Source: an uncultured Paracoccaceae bacterium
GTDB taxonomy: Bacteria; Pseudomonadota; Alphaproteobacteria; Rhodobacterales; Rhodobacteraceae
Length of the DNA stretch: 64,000 bases
Direction: 5' to 3'
Assembly (NCBI GenBank): GCA_943787985.1
Contig: CALSOO010000009.1
Location: 147,163-211,162, forward strand
Under the pieces are notes generated by a model. That model had not been told where the DNA came from. It worked only from the letters and a program-made list of their open reading frames with translations, and ran no database searches. Made by a program: the position numbers and the translations under genes. Position 1 is the stretch's first letter, and every line of letters starts with the position of its first letter. Below are positions 9,554-18,513 of this stretch, piece by piece.

Positions 9554-10750
9554 TTAGCTAGGCACAGCAGTCGCGGCGTTGTCGCCAACTCCGTCCTTGC
9601 GCGCTTTTGCGGACGCGAGGGTGTCGCGCAGATCGGCTTCCATTTTCTTGAGCTCGGCTTCGGCTTCGGCGCGTTTTGCCTTGCCTTCATCCGCAATCTG
9701 CAAGCTGTCCTGAATGGTGCCAATAAGGTCTGCGTTGGCCTTTTTGACCGCTTCGATGTCGAACACGCCGCGCTCCATCTCTTCGCGGATCATCTTGTTG
9801 CTGGACCGCAGGTTGGCGGCGTTGGCTGTCAACAATTCGTTGGTCAGATCGTTGGCATCGCGCACCGCGGCGGCGGCCTCGGCAGAGCGTTGAATGGTCA
9901 CGGCCTGGGCCAATTGCGTTTCCCACAACGGCACTGTGTTGACGAGGGTGGAGTTGATCTTGGTGACCAGGGATTTGTCGTTTTCTTGCACCAAACGGAT
10001 GGATGGCAAGGACTGCATGGTGACCTGACGGGTGAGTTTCAGATCATGGACGCGGCGTTCCAGATCATCCCGCGCGGCGCGTAGATCGCGCAATTCCTGT
10101 GCGACCATAACTTGATCGTTTTCCGCAGCAGCTTGTACCTCGGCCTCTTTTGCGGGAATGACGATGGCATCGAGCTCTTTGATTTTCTCTTCGCCTGCAG
10201 AGATGTACAGCGCCAATTCGTCATAGAAATCGAGGGTTTTGTCGTAAAGCACATCCAGTGATTTGATGTCTTTGAGCAGCGTATGCTCATGCGCCAGAAG
10301 ATCATCGGTGATCTTGTCGATCTGGGTTTGGACCATCTCGAATTTGGCCGTGAACTTGGCGAAAGGTGCCGCGCGGCCCAGCAGTTTTTCCCACCAGCTG
10401 CGATCTCGGCGAACGTTCAGTTCAGAGACCGAGAAGCCGCGAATGGTCGTCACGATGCCGCGCAGGCTGTCACCGGCTGGGCCTACGTCTTTGTTGCGTA
10501 CATCGGCGAGCATGGACTGGGAGATGACTTGCAGTTCGGCTTGTGCGCCGGACCCGAAGGACACGATAGAATTCGTGTCACTCATGTCGATTTCGTTCAT
10601 GCGTTTGCGGATTTCTTCACCAAGCGGTGCATCGGCGTCGGCCAGCGGCACAATTGCGCCCGCGTCAACAGGTTCGCGCAGTGCGACGGCTGTGACTTGC
10701 TCGATTTGAGCGAGGGTTTGGCTTGCTTTTTCGCGGGTTGCTTCAGACAT
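9554..10750 (-). CDS. Toxic anion resistance protein, TelA family
   Basis: A 398-residue TelA/KlaA-family protein. It is largely alpha-helical with coiled-coil stretches (about 180-240 and 330-385). Family signatures are visible: NSIVSFGSGAQAELQVISQ near residue 58, WWEKLLGRAAPFAKF near 119 and NDLTNELLTANAANL near 300. TelA proteins are linked to tellurite and cell-envelope stress, and their biochemistry is unknown. RBS AGGGGA precedes the ATG. It lies between xpaC and the DUF2927 gene. XpaC-TelA pairing is common. Confidence 0.93.
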   Translation of the reverse strand: MSEATREKASQTLAQIEQVTAVALREPVDAGAIVPLADADAPLGEEIRKRMNEIDMSDTNSIVSFGSGAQAELQVISQSMLADVRNKDVGPAGDSLRGIVTTIRGFSVSELNVRRDRSWWEKLLGRAAPFAKFTAKFEMVQTQIDKITDDLLAHEHTLLKDIKSLDVLYDKTLDFYDELALYISAGEEKIKELDAIVIPAKEAEVQAAAENDQVMVAQELRDLRAARDDLERRVHDLKLTRQVTMQSLPSIRLVQENDKSLVTKINSTLVNTVPLWETQLAQAVTIQRSAEAAAAVRDANDLTNELLTANAANLRSSNKMIREEMERGVFDIEAVKKANADLIGTIQDSLQIADEGKAKRAEAEAELKKMEADLRDTLASAKARKDGVGDNAATAVPS

Positions 10751-10790
10751 TTTGGGTCCCCTGTGTATGGCAGTAGTGTTTTTGTGTTGG

Positions 10791-11684
10791 CTACGAATTT
10801 GTAGACGGGATCGTGACGCCTTCGCGTTTCAGCCGATCCCTTAGAACGTCGATTTCGATGTTTAGATCGCTGCGGTCGTCCAGCAACAATTTGGAGGTGC
10901 GCGCGTCAAACCCCGCACTGAGGTCATCCAGCAGACTGGCATAATCCTCGCGGGCTTTCGGGTCTTCGGTGCGGCTGTAGATATCCGCGAACTTCACGGT
11001 CGCGTCGCGTGCGCCCAGCAAATAGACACCCAAATACTTGCGCGCGGCAGTGAGGTCACGCGGGTCTTCTTCGACGGTACGGATCAATTCACGGGCTTTG
11101 ATTTGAAAGCCCGCGAGCCTGCGCTCCATATGGCGGTCGCCTGCGCGCAGCATTGCATCGGACATTTCCTCCAGACGGGCTTCGGCTTCGTCCACCACGC
11201 GCGCCACGCGGTCTTGTTGGTAGGTGTCGACGCCTTCCATGCCTTTGGAGCGCAAAGGATCAATGCCAAAGGCCGCGATGTGCAGCCCCATAGCGGCCGC
11301 GCCGTACAGCAACGGTGCAACCAGCCCCGGTTCAGAGCGGTATGCGGCCAGCGCAATCCCGACGCCGGTGAGCACGGACGAGAAGATCTTGCGCGGTATC
11401 GCGGGTTTGCGCGCGACTTTGCGCTCCATGAACGCAGCCTCGGCTTGCAGACCGCCGCGCAACAAGAAAGCCGCCCCCGTCAGGGCCGCGGCAGAGGCCA
11501 GCGCCACGCTCAACCCGATCGCGCCATCGTTGAGTGCCAGAAACACCATCGGGATCGCGGGGATAAACAGCACATTGGCGCGTGCGCCCACTGGATTGAC
11601 CCGCGCCTTGGCATAGGCGGGTGTCGTGTCCAGATCGCTTTCGGTTCCATCGGGGCTGAACTTGCCGCCAAACTTCTTAGCCAT
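10791..11684 (-). CDS. XpaC-family protein (5-bromo-4-chloroindolyl phosphate hydrolysis)
   Basis: A 297-residue protein of the XpaC family. Transmembrane helices lie at about residues 35-75 and 100-140, followed by a cytoplasmic helical region (DRVARVVDEAEARLEEMSD onward). The family name comes from a Bacillus phenotype and does not prove phosphatase activity. The RBS GGAGGG lies inside the end of the 29-residue ORF upstream, whose stop is 3 bases before this ATG, so translation is probably coupled. TelA follows 40 bases later. Confidence 0.88.
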   Translation of the reverse strand: MAKKFGGKFSPDGTESDLDTTPAYAKARVNPVGARANVLFIPAIPMVFLALNDGAIGLSVALASAAALTGAAFLLRGGLQAEAAFMERKVARKPAIPRKIFSSVLTGVGIALAAYRSEPGLVAPLLYGAAAMGLHIAAFGIDPLRSKGMEGVDTYQQDRVARVVDEAEARLEEMSDAMLRAGDRHMERRLAGFQIKARELIRTVEEDPRDLTAARKYLGVYLLGARDATVKFADIYSRTEDPKAREDYASLLDDLSAGFDARTSKLLLDDRSDLNIEIDVLRDRLKREGVTIPSTNS

Positions 11685-11687
11685 GTT

Positions 11688-11777
11688 TCAAAGCCCTCCA
11701 AGCGTGCCGGTGGTGACACCAAACATCAAAGCGATGAGCGCCGCATAGGCGATTTTCTGAAAGCTGTTCGGTGTCAT
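11688..11777 (-). CDS. Small 29-residue single-pass membrane peptide
   Basis: A very short ORF from ATG at 11777 to TGA at 11688, encoding 29 residues. The N-terminus is polar (MTPNSFQK), then comes one hydrophobic stretch (IAYAALIALMFGV) and a Gly/Thr-rich tail. AAGGGGA sits 5 bases before the ATG. The stop lies 3 bases before the xpaC ATG and the xpaC RBS is inside this ORF. This arrangement supports real translation. It could be a small partner of the TerC/XpaC/TelA proteins or a leader that couples xpaC translation. Confidence 0.6.
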   Translation of the reverse strand: MTPNSFQKIAYAALIALMFGVTTGTLGGL

Positions 11778-11826
11778 AACGGTCCCCTTGGGCCCAAAAT
11801 AGGTGGTCTTGCGCAATATTGCCAGC

Positions 11827-12657
11827 TTAGTGCTTGGCGCCAGTGCGGCGTTCGGCATTAAGCTTGCGGGTGTAGCCTGACTGGATCACTTCCACCGCGA
11901 CCAATACCAGCACCGAGAAGTAAAAGGTGGTTTTGGACATCGGGATGACCTCATAGCCGCCAAGTTTCAAAGCCAGACTGTCGTCGTGCATGGCATGTGC
12001 TGCGGCCTGACCTGCTTCACCGATCAGAACAATCCCGACGATCAACAGGATAAACAGGCCCAAAACCTCATACATGCGGTTTTTCTCCAGAAAACGGGTA
12101 ACGCCGTCGGCCAGCAGAACCATCGCGAGACCTGACAACAAAATCGCAGTGGCAAGGATGGGAAAGACGTCCGTGATTGCAATCGCGGAAAGCACGGAAT
12201 CAAACGAAAAGATCAGGTTCATCAGGACAATCATCATAATAACCTGCGTGGCAGATTTGCCTGACTTGTGTTCCACATCGGTGCTCAGGTCGTGGATGCT
12301 CAGCATGTGCCCGATTTCTTTGACGGCGGTATACATGATGAAGATGCCGCCAAAGATAAACACGCAGGTGGCAAAGTTCACTCCACCTTCGATGATGCCT
12401 GTCCATTCAAAGATGTAGAAGGGTTCGGCCATCGCGTCGATCAACTGGATCATGGTGAACAGCAATACAATCCGCAAAGCGACCGCAATCATGATCCCCC
12501 AACGGCGTACATTGGCCTGCTGCGCGACAGGCGCGCGCTGGCTTTCGATACTGATGTACAAAAGGTTGTCAAACCCCAACACCGCTTGCAAGAAGCACAG
12601 CATCAAAAGGTTGCCAAGATTTTCAAAGGTCGCCAATTGCAACAGATAGTCAGCCAT
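11827..12657 (-). CDS. TerC-family integral membrane protein
   Basis: A 276-residue multi-pass membrane protein of the TerC family, which is linked to tellurite resistance and to metal (manganese) efflux that protects secreted proteins. Acidic membrane motifs typical of the family are present: LGFDNLLYIS near the N-terminus and NLIFSFDSVLSAIA in the middle. I chose the ATG at 12657 because GGGGA lies 6 bases before it. The upstream in-frame GTG at 12669 overlaps that RBS. It lies upstream of the small ORF, xpaC and telA on the same strand. Confidence 0.93.
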   Translation of the reverse strand: MADYLLQLATFENLGNLLMLCFLQAVLGFDNLLYISIESQRAPVAQQANVRRWGIMIAVALRIVLLFTMIQLIDAMAEPFYIFEWTGIIEGGVNFATCVFIFGGIFIMYTAVKEIGHMLSIHDLSTDVEHKSGKSATQVIMMIVLMNLIFSFDSVLSAIAITDVFPILATAILLSGLAMVLLADGVTRFLEKNRMYEVLGLFILLIVGIVLIGEAGQAAAHAMHDDSLALKLGGYEVIPMSKTTFYFSVLVLVAVEVIQSGYTRKLNAERRTGAKH

Positions 12658-12795
12658 AATATTCCCCACAGCGTTTTTATTCGCTTAACGCCGCATTGTG
12701 ACAATCGAAACCCCGCGCAAGGGGGAATTCAGGGTGATTTTGCACCGTTGGTCCCGTTTCAAGGCGTTTTTGCGCAAGAAAGGGGCATTGAACGT

Positions 12796-13842
12796 TCAGC
12801 GTTTTTTGGGACCACCGGTCGGGCGACGTGGTGGCGCGCCGCTTGGCCGTCCAGATGAGGAGGGGCCGGAACGCCCTTTTCCCCCAGCATTCGGCTGTCC
12901 GCCCGGGGCGTCACTTGGGCGTCCGGTGGCCCCTTTTGCGTTGCGCCCATAAGGGGCCTTGGCGGGGCGGCCGGGTGCGTCGCCGCGTTTGGCCTCTTCG
13001 CGGGCCCGGTCACGGGTGCGCCCTTGTTCTGACGGTTTTCGCGATCCGCTTGGCTTGCGTTCAGGACGTTTGAGCGTTTTCTTGGTCGCTGTGCCAACGG
13101 GCTCTTCGATCGCCTCCATCCCCAACTGGTCGCGCATGACTTTACGGCGGACTTCTTCGACGTCACCCTGTTTCAGGTCGCCCAATTGGAAAGGGCCATA
13201 GCTGACACGGATCAGACGGTTTACGTTCAGGCCGATGTCTTGCATCGCACGGCGAATTTCGCGGTTTTTCCCTTCGCGCAAGCCCACAGTCAGCCACGCG
13301 TTCGCGCCTTGTTGCCGGTCCAGCGTGATTTGCATGGGTTGGAACTTTTCACCGTCCACGATCACACCGTTGCGCAGCGGTGCAAACGTGTCTTCGGTCG
13401 GGCGCCCGTTCACGCGCACACGGTAGCGGCGCAACCATCCGGTGGAGGGCAATTCCAGTTTGCGTTTGACGCCCCCGTCATTGGTGAGCAGCAAAAGGCC
13501 CTCGGAATTGATGTCCAAACGCCCGACGGACATCACGCGGGGCAAGTCCTCTGGCATCGCATCAAAGATCGTCTCGCGGTCTTTTTCGTCGCGATTGGTG
13601 GTCACCAGTCCCGCAGGCTTGTGATATAGCCATAGGCGCGCAGGCTCAGCGGCGGCAATTGGTTTGCCGTCCAGCGTGATCACATCGCCGGGCATCACAT
13701 TGTGCGCCGCGCGGTCAATTTTTTCACCGTTCACGGCCACGCGGCCTGCTTCAACGATTTTTTCAGCGTCGCGACGGCTGGCAATGCCTGCGCGGGCCAG
13801 TACTTTGGCGATCCGGTCGCCTTTGGGTGTGTCTTGTGTCAT
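12796..13842 (-). CDS. rluB: 23S rRNA pseudouridine synthase, RluB/RsuA family
   Basis: The enzyme makes pseudouridine in 23S rRNA (U2605-type site). Domain order: S4 RNA-binding domain (residues 10-65, RIAKVLARAGIASRRDAEK), then the catalytic domain with the active-site block SVGRLDINSEGLLLLTNDG (Asp in GRLD). A tail of about 107 residues is rich in Lys, Arg, Gly, Pro and Ser and is almost certainly disordered. The ATG at 13842 is preferred over a GTG two codons upstream. The gene is divergent from tadA. Confidence 0.93.
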   Translation of the reverse strand: MTQDTPKGDRIAKVLARAGIASRRDAEKIVEAGRVAVNGEKIDRAAHNVMPGDVITLDGKPIAAAEPARLWLYHKPAGLVTTNRDEKDRETIFDAMPEDLPRVMSVGRLDINSEGLLLLTNDGGVKRKLELPSTGWLRRYRVRVNGRPTEDTFAPLRNGVIVDGEKFQPMQITLDRQQGANAWLTVGLREGKNREIRRAMQDIGLNVNRLIRVSYGPFQLGDLKQGDVEEVRRKVMRDQLGMEAIEEPVGTATKKTLKRPERKPSGSRKPSEQGRTRDRAREEAKRGDAPGRPAKAPYGRNAKGATGRPSDAPGGQPNAGGKGRSGPSSSGRPSGAPPRRPTGGPKKR

Positions 13843-13905
13843 GCGCACGCTCTATCCTATCGCGCTGACTTGCGAAAGCGCACTGTTTGGTGTCAGACAC
13901 AGGGT

Positions 13906-14355
13906 ATGACATTTCGATCTTTCATGGATATCGCGTTGTGTGAGGCGCAGGCTGCTGCAGATCGCGGTGAAGTCCCAGTCGGGGCCGTGATTGTGAATCC
14001 TGAAGGGACGGTGGTGGCCCAAGCGGGCAATCGCACGCGTGAGTGGAATGATCCGACGGCGCATGCAGAAATCGTGGCCATTCGCGCGGCCTGCGCGGAT
14101 GCAAAGGTAGAGCGCCTTGTGGGGCATGACCTTTACGTCACCCTAGAGCCATGCCCGATGTGTGCCGCAGCCATTTCAAACGCTCGCATTGCAAGGTTGT
14201 ATTACGGCGCGAGTGATCCCAAATCCGGCGGCGTGGCCATGGGCGCGCGGGTGTTTGCCCGGCCCCAATGCCACCATGCCCCCGAGGTGTATGACGGGAT
14301 TGGTGAGGCGGCTTCGGCTGCTTTGCTCAAAGCGTTTTTTGCGTCCAAACGTTAA
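13906..14355 (+). CDS. tadA: tRNA-specific adenosine-34 deaminase
   Basis: TadA converts A34 to inosine in the tRNA-Arg anticodon and is essential in most bacteria. The 149-residue protein has the deaminase zinc site HAE (H53, E55) and PCPMCAAAI (C83, C86). The ATG at 13906 gives the normal family length; the longer upstream frame overlaps rluB and has no homology. It is divergent from rluB with only 63 bases between the starts. Confidence 0.96.
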   Translation: MTFRSFMDIALCEAQAAADRGEVPVGAVIVNPEGTVVAQAGNRTREWNDPTAHAEIVAIRAACADAKVERLVGHDLYVTLEPCPMCAAAISNARIARLYYGASDPKSGGVAMGARVFARPQCHHAPEVYDGIGEAASAALLKAFFASKR

Positions 14356-14723
14356 TATTGGGACATTCGGGTGTCAGGCGAACGCGATTGGCACCATCAC
14401 CCCGGGTCCGATCACCCGTAGGCTTGGCAAGTCTTCTGCAAAACCGTTAGCGTTTTGCTCCATCGGCTGCGTCTTTCATCCCCATTGGGAAGTGTTCCCG
14501 CACGCCTGAAACAACGATGTCGGTTTTGTAAAAGTCCCCGATCCAGTCCATTTCAGCCATGATCCCTGTGTCGCGCGGGATGCAGGTTCAATTTCTTGCG
14601 CCACGAAAACGGCCTTGCCCCATCCCGATTATTTGCACGACGTATCCCTTCATGCTTATCGTGATCCTGACACGGCTGTAGGTGTGTGAAAGCCGTTGCG
14701 CCCGTTAGCGGAGGGGGATGAGC
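14356..14723. other. Gene-poor interval with two tiny minus-strand ORFs
   Basis: No known gene is recognised. On the minus strand there is a 37-codon ORF (14560 to 14447, begins MAEMDWIGDFYKTD) and a 29-codon ORF in another frame (14463 to 14374, begins MEQNANGFAEDLPS) that overlaps it. They could be a decayed gene with a frameshift or chance ORFs. No clear terminator was found after tadA. Confidence 0.4.
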
Positions 14724-15365
14724 ATGAACTGGTCCCAGAAATCGGACAACTATTGTGAGCGCACGGACCTGAGTTATTGGTCCGAGCCGTTGAACGCGAT
14801 CAGCAATGCGGCTTTTGTGATTGCGGCGGCATGGATGTGGCGGCGATGCGTTGGAGCAGGGTGGGCGCGGGCTTTGTGTGCCGTGCTGTTCATGATCGGG
14901 ATCGGGTCGTTCCTGTTTCACACGCACGCGACCCGCTGGGCCGAGATGGCGGACGTCGTGCCCATCGGAGCGTTCATTCTGCTGTATTTGTTCCTTGTGA
15001 ACCGCGATTTTGTCGGGTTGCCGTGGTGGGGCGCGGTTTTGGCTACGGCAGGGTTTGTTCCCTATGCCATTGTGATCGTGCCGGTGCTGGACCGCATCCC
15101 GTTTGTCATGATTTCAAACTTCTACTGGTCGGTGCCGATCTTGTTGAGCGGCTACGCGGTTTTTTTATACAGACGCATGCCGCAAACGGCCAAAGGGATG
15201 GTTGGCGGGGCCGCATTGTTGTGCGTGTCGATCTCCATTCGCTCGAACGACGAAAGCCTGTGTGCGCATTGGCCCATTGGCACCCATTTCATCTGGCATG
15301 TCCTGAATGCCTGCATGTTGGGGTGGATGATCGAAGTCTACCGCCGTCAGGTGTCCGCGACCTGA
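14724..15365 (+). CDS. Ceramidase-domain (CREST superfamily) membrane protein
   Basis: A 213-residue integral membrane protein with about seven helices. It matches bacterial alkaline-ceramidase-like proteins: SDNYCERTDLSYWSEPLNA at the N-terminus, FLFHTHATRWAEMAD in the middle and THFIWHVLNA near the C-terminus. These supply the conserved Ser, His and Asp residues expected for zinc-dependent amide hydrolysis. RBS GGAGGGGG is 6 bases before the ATG at 14724 and touches the ATG at 14718, so I chose 14724. Substrate is unknown; other roles in this superfamily include receptors. The 3' end overlaps the convergent VOC gene by 19 bases. Confidence 0.85.
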   Translation: MNWSQKSDNYCERTDLSYWSEPLNAISNAAFVIAAAWMWRRCVGAGWARALCAVLFMIGIGSFLFHTHATRWAEMADVVPIGAFILLYLFLVNRDFVGLPWWGAVLATAGFVPYAIVIVPVLDRIPFVMISNFYWSVPILLSGYAVFLYRRMPQTAKGMVGGAALLCVSISIRSNDESLCAHWPIGTHFIWHVLNACMLGWMIEVYRRQVSAT

Positions 15366-15757
15366 TGGACTTCGATAATATTGCCGTCAGGATCGTAAAA
15401 GAACACCTGATGCCACTGGGCGGCGGCAGTATGCCCCCAATCGGAATAAGAAATACCCTGCGCATCCAGATGGGCTTTGAACGCCTGGATGTCATCGGTG
15501 CGGTAGGCGATATGGCCCCGCTCTACGGGGTTGACGGCGTGCCCTGTCTTGAAGCTAACTGTTAGGTCTTTTTCCGCGATGTGGGTTTGCACGGCCCCGT
15601 CTGTGCGAAAGGCGAGTTCTCCTGCGTACCCTTTGTTTTTCTCTTGTTGGGGGATGTCTTGGGTCACCGGATCCAGTTGCAACACATCGCGGTAAAATGC
15701 GTCAAGGCGGTGCACATTTTCAGAACTGAAGCTGACGTGATGAAGGGTGAGTTTCAT
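15347..15757 (-). CDS. VOC-family (glyoxalase-like) protein
   Basis: A 136-residue vicinal-oxygen-chelate protein made of one paired beta-alpha-beta-beta-beta module. Typical features are HHVSFSSENV at the start, an FYRDVL segment and FYDPDGNIIEVHQV at the end, which offers His and Glu as metal ligands. GGAGG precedes the ATG at 15757. The reaction (glyoxalase, dioxygenase or resistance) cannot be decided. It is divergent from gatC. Confidence 0.85.
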   Translation of the reverse strand: MKLTLHHVSFSSENVHRLDAFYRDVLQLDPVTQDIPQQEKNKGYAGELAFRTDGAVQTHIAEKDLTVSFKTGHAVNPVERGHIAYRTDDIQAFKAHLDAQGISYSDWGHTAAAQWHQVFFYDPDGNIIEVHQVADT

Positions 15758-15869
15758 GGGAATGCCTCCGGTTTGTACAACTTGCAGGGTGCCTGCAATC
15801 AAACCGGTCCACAAGACCTTGCGAGCCTTGACGCAGGGCGATAAACGAGACCCAACAAACGAGGTTTTC

Positions 15870-16157
15870 ATGTCCATTGACCAAAATACCGCCGCCCGCG
15901 TCGCCAAACTGGCCCGTATCAAAGTGGAAGAGGCCGCCCTTCCTGCGCTGGCCGAAGAGTTCAACACCATTCTGGGGTTTATTGAACAATTGAATGAAGT
16001 GGATGTTGAGGGCGTCGAGCCGATGACCTCTGTGACCCCGCAGCGTCTGAAACGACGTGCGGATGTGGTGTCCGATGGCAATCAGCCGGAGGCTGTGATG
16101 AAAAACGCGCCCGATGCGCGTGAAGGGTTCTTTGCTGTGCCGAAGGTGGTTGAATAA
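15870..16157 (+). CDS. gatC: Asp/Glu-tRNA amidotransferase subunit C
   Basis: GatC stabilises GatA in the GatCAB complex, which converts Glu-tRNA(Gln) and Asp-tRNA(Asn) to the amide forms. The 95-residue protein has the usual start ([18 protein letters not shown]) and the [10 protein letters not shown] belt motif. Its TAA overlaps the gatA ATG by one base. gatB is not in this window. Confidence 0.96.
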   Translation: MSIDQNTAARVAKLARIKVEEAALPALAEEFNTILGFIEQLNEVDVEGVEPMTSVTPQRLKRRADVVSDGNQPEAVMKNAPDAREGFFAVPKVVE

Positions 16158-17638
16158 TGACTGAACTGAACACACTGGGTCTTGCAGAGGCGCGCGATGC
16201 CCTGCGCAAGGGCGACACAACCTCCAAAGAACTGACTCAAGCCTGCTTGAGCGCCATTGAGGGTGCAGGTGCGTTAAACGCCTTCGTACACCACACGCCC
16301 GAGATCGCGATGAAACAGGCCGATGCTGCGGACATCCGTATCAAAGCCGGCGATGCGCCTGACATGTGTGGCCTTCCGCTGGGCATCAAGGACTTGTTCT
16401 GCACCAAGGACGTGCCCTCCCAAGCGGGCAGTCGCATCCTTGAGGGTTTCTTGCCGCAATACGAATCCACGATCACGTCCAACCTGTTTGGCGCAGGCGC
16501 GGTGATGTTGGGCAAGCTGAACATGGACGAGTTCGCCATGGGTTCCTCGAACGAGACGTCTGTCTATGGCAATGTGATCAACCCGTGGAAAGTCGATGAT
16601 CGCGATTTGACGCCGGGTGGCTCGTCTGGCGGCTCCGCGTCTGCAGTGGCGGCCGATTTGTGCCTTGCTGCGACAGGCACCGACACGGGCGGCTCTATCC
16701 GCCAGCCTGCGGCTTTCACAGGGACTGTCGGGATCAAACCCACCTATGGGCGTTGTTCGCGCTGGGGTGTTGTGGCTTTTGCCTCCTCATTGGATCAGGC
16801 CGGTCCGATGACCAAATCCGTGCGTGATGCGGCCATTATGCTCGAAGCGATGTGCAGCCATGATCCCAAGGACAGCACCAGCGTTGACCTTGCAGTGCCC
16901 AACTTTGAAGCGCTGATGACAGGCGATATTCGTGGCAAAAAGATTGGCATCCCCAAAGAATACCGCATGGAAGGCATGCCTGCCGAGATCGAAAAGCTTT
17001 GGGCGGATGGCGCTGCGATGATGAAGGATGCTGGCGCCGAGATCGTCGACATCTCCTTGCCGCACACCAAATATGCGCTGCCTGCTTACTACGTGATTGC
17101 CCCGGCGGAGGCGTCGTCAAACCTCGCACGCTACGACGGTGTGCGCTACGGCCACCGCGCGACGCTGGCGGCTGGCGACGGCGTCACCGAGATGTACGAG
17201 AAAACCCGCGCCGAAGGGTTTGGCCCCGAAGTGCAGCGCCGCGTGATGATCGGGACATATGTTTTGTCCGCAGGGTTTTATGACGCCTATTACAACCGCG
17301 CGCGCCGTGTCCGGACCTTGATCAAGAAAGACTTTGAAGACGTATTCGCGCAAGGGATCGACGCGATCCTGACACCTGCGACCCCGTCTTCTGCCTTTGG
17401 GCTCGGAGAGATGACCGATGTTGATCCGGTGCAAATGTACCTCAATGACGTCTTTACCGTCACGGTGAACATGGCCGGATTGCCCGGTATTGCCGTGCCT
17501 GCCGGACTGGACGAAAAAGGGTTGCCCCTTGGTTTGCAGTTGATCGGGCGACCTTGGGAAGAGGGCGATTTGCTGTCTTCCGCCTATGCGCTGGAACGCG
17601 CTGCCGGTTTTGTAGCCAAACCCAGCAAATGGTGGTAA
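16157..17638 (+). CDS. gatA: Asp/Glu-tRNA amidotransferase subunit A (amidase)
   Basis: The amidase subunit releases ammonia from glutamine for tRNA transamidation. The 493-residue protein has the amidase signature with the Ser-cisSer-Lys triad visible: Lys78 in GIKDL, Ser156 in GGSSGGS and Ser180 in DTGGSIRQP. Length is standard. It is translationally coupled to gatC. Confidence 0.97.
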   Translation: MTELNTLGLAEARDALRKGDTTSKELTQACLSAIEGAGALNAFVHHTPEIAMKQADAADIRIKAGDAPDMCGLPLGIKDLFCTKDVPSQAGSRILEGFLPQYESTITSNLFGAGAVMLGKLNMDEFAMGSSNETSVYGNVINPWKVDDRDLTPGGSSGGSASAVAADLCLAATGTDTGGSIRQPAAFTGTVGIKPTYGRCSRWGVVAFASSLDQAGPMTKSVRDAAIMLEAMCSHDPKDSTSVDLAVPNFEALMTGDIRGKKIGIPKEYRMEGMPAEIEKLWADGAAMMKDAGAEIVDISLPHTKYALPAYYVIAPAEASSNLARYDGVRYGHRATLAAGDGVTEMYEKTRAEGFGPEVQRRVMIGTYVLSAGFYDAYYNRARRVRTLIKKDFEDVFAQGIDAILTPATPSSAFGLGEMTDVDPVQMYLNDVFTVTVNMAGLPGIAVPAGLDEKGLPLGLQLIGRPWEEGDLLSSAYALERAAGFVAKPSKWW

Positions 17639-17683
17639 GAAGGGCCAAAGAGCATCGCATTCAAGCGGACCAGAGGCACAACT

Positions 17684-18511
17684 ATGACTCCAAAACTCAT
17701 CCTGATCGCGGGCGCGCTGGGCGCGCTTGCTGCATGCCAACCTGCAATTCCGGAAAGCGGCGCGCAGCCTGGCGTTCCGGGGCGTGGTGTCGGGTTTGAC
17801 CGATCCGAACAAGCCAAGACACAAGTGGCACAGCAACAAGTTCCTGCAGCGCAACCGGTGCAGTCACAACCGCTGCCCGCGGCCCAGCCTGCGCCCGCGC
17901 AGGATCCGGTGATCACGGCTGCGCAAAATGCACTGAACGCTCCGGCGCCTGCGTCGCGTCCCGTGACAGCCCCCGTATCGCAGCCAGTTTCGCAACAGCC
18001 CCGCATTGCAGGCGTGACGCCGAATGACCTCGAAAATTCCCGAGCGACCCAAGCCAACTCCGGCCAGCAAGTCGTGATCGCAAGCCCTTCCAATGCGGCT
18101 CCGACATTGGTGAGCAACCCGGGGCTGTCAGATGAAAACGATTTTGATGCCGTGTCCTCGCGCCAGTCCATCGAAAGTGACGCGGCCCGCATTGAAGCAA
18201 ACCGCGCCCGCTATACCGTCGTGCAACCGACGGCATTGCCCAGCCGCGACGGCACCGCCCAACCCAATGTTGTGGCTTTTGCCCTGCAAAGCGACCATCC
18301 CAAAGGGACACAACTGTTCCGCCGCATAGGATTTAACGCAGCTGCCAAGTTCCAAAAGAACTGCGCTGTGTTCAACTCGGCGGATGATGCGCAACTCGAT
18401 TTCTTGACGCGCGGTGGCCCTGCCAAAGATCGCAAAGGTCTGGACCCTGACGGGGATGGCTACGCCTGCAACTGGGATCCCGCCCCGTATCGGTCCGCAG
18501 CAGGCAACTGA
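17684..18511 (+). CDS. Lipoprotein with C-terminal Excalibur calcium-binding motif
   Basis: A 275-residue predicted lipoprotein. The signal ends in ALAAC at about residue 18. Residues 30-130 are low complexity (Gln, Pro, Ala repeats). The C-terminus matches the Excalibur domain with DPDGDGYAC near residue 260, flanked by Cys and Trp. It lies between gatA and a cell-wall amidase gene and its stop overlaps the likely start region of that amidase. It may act at the cell wall, but no enzyme domain is seen. Confidence 0.8.
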   Translation: MTPKLILIAGALGALAACQPAIPESGAQPGVPGRGVGFDRSEQAKTQVAQQQVPAAQPVQSQPLPAAQPAPAQDPVITAAQNALNAPAPASRPVTAPVSQPVSQQPRIAGVTPNDLENSRATQANSGQQVVIASPSNAAPTLVSNPGLSDENDFDAVSSRQSIESDAARIEANRARYTVVQPTALPSRDGTAQPNVVAFALQSDHPKGTQLFRRIGFNAAAKFQKNCAVFNSADDAQLDFLTRGGPAKDRKGLDPDGDGYACNWDPAPYRSAAGN

Positions 18512-18513
18512 CC

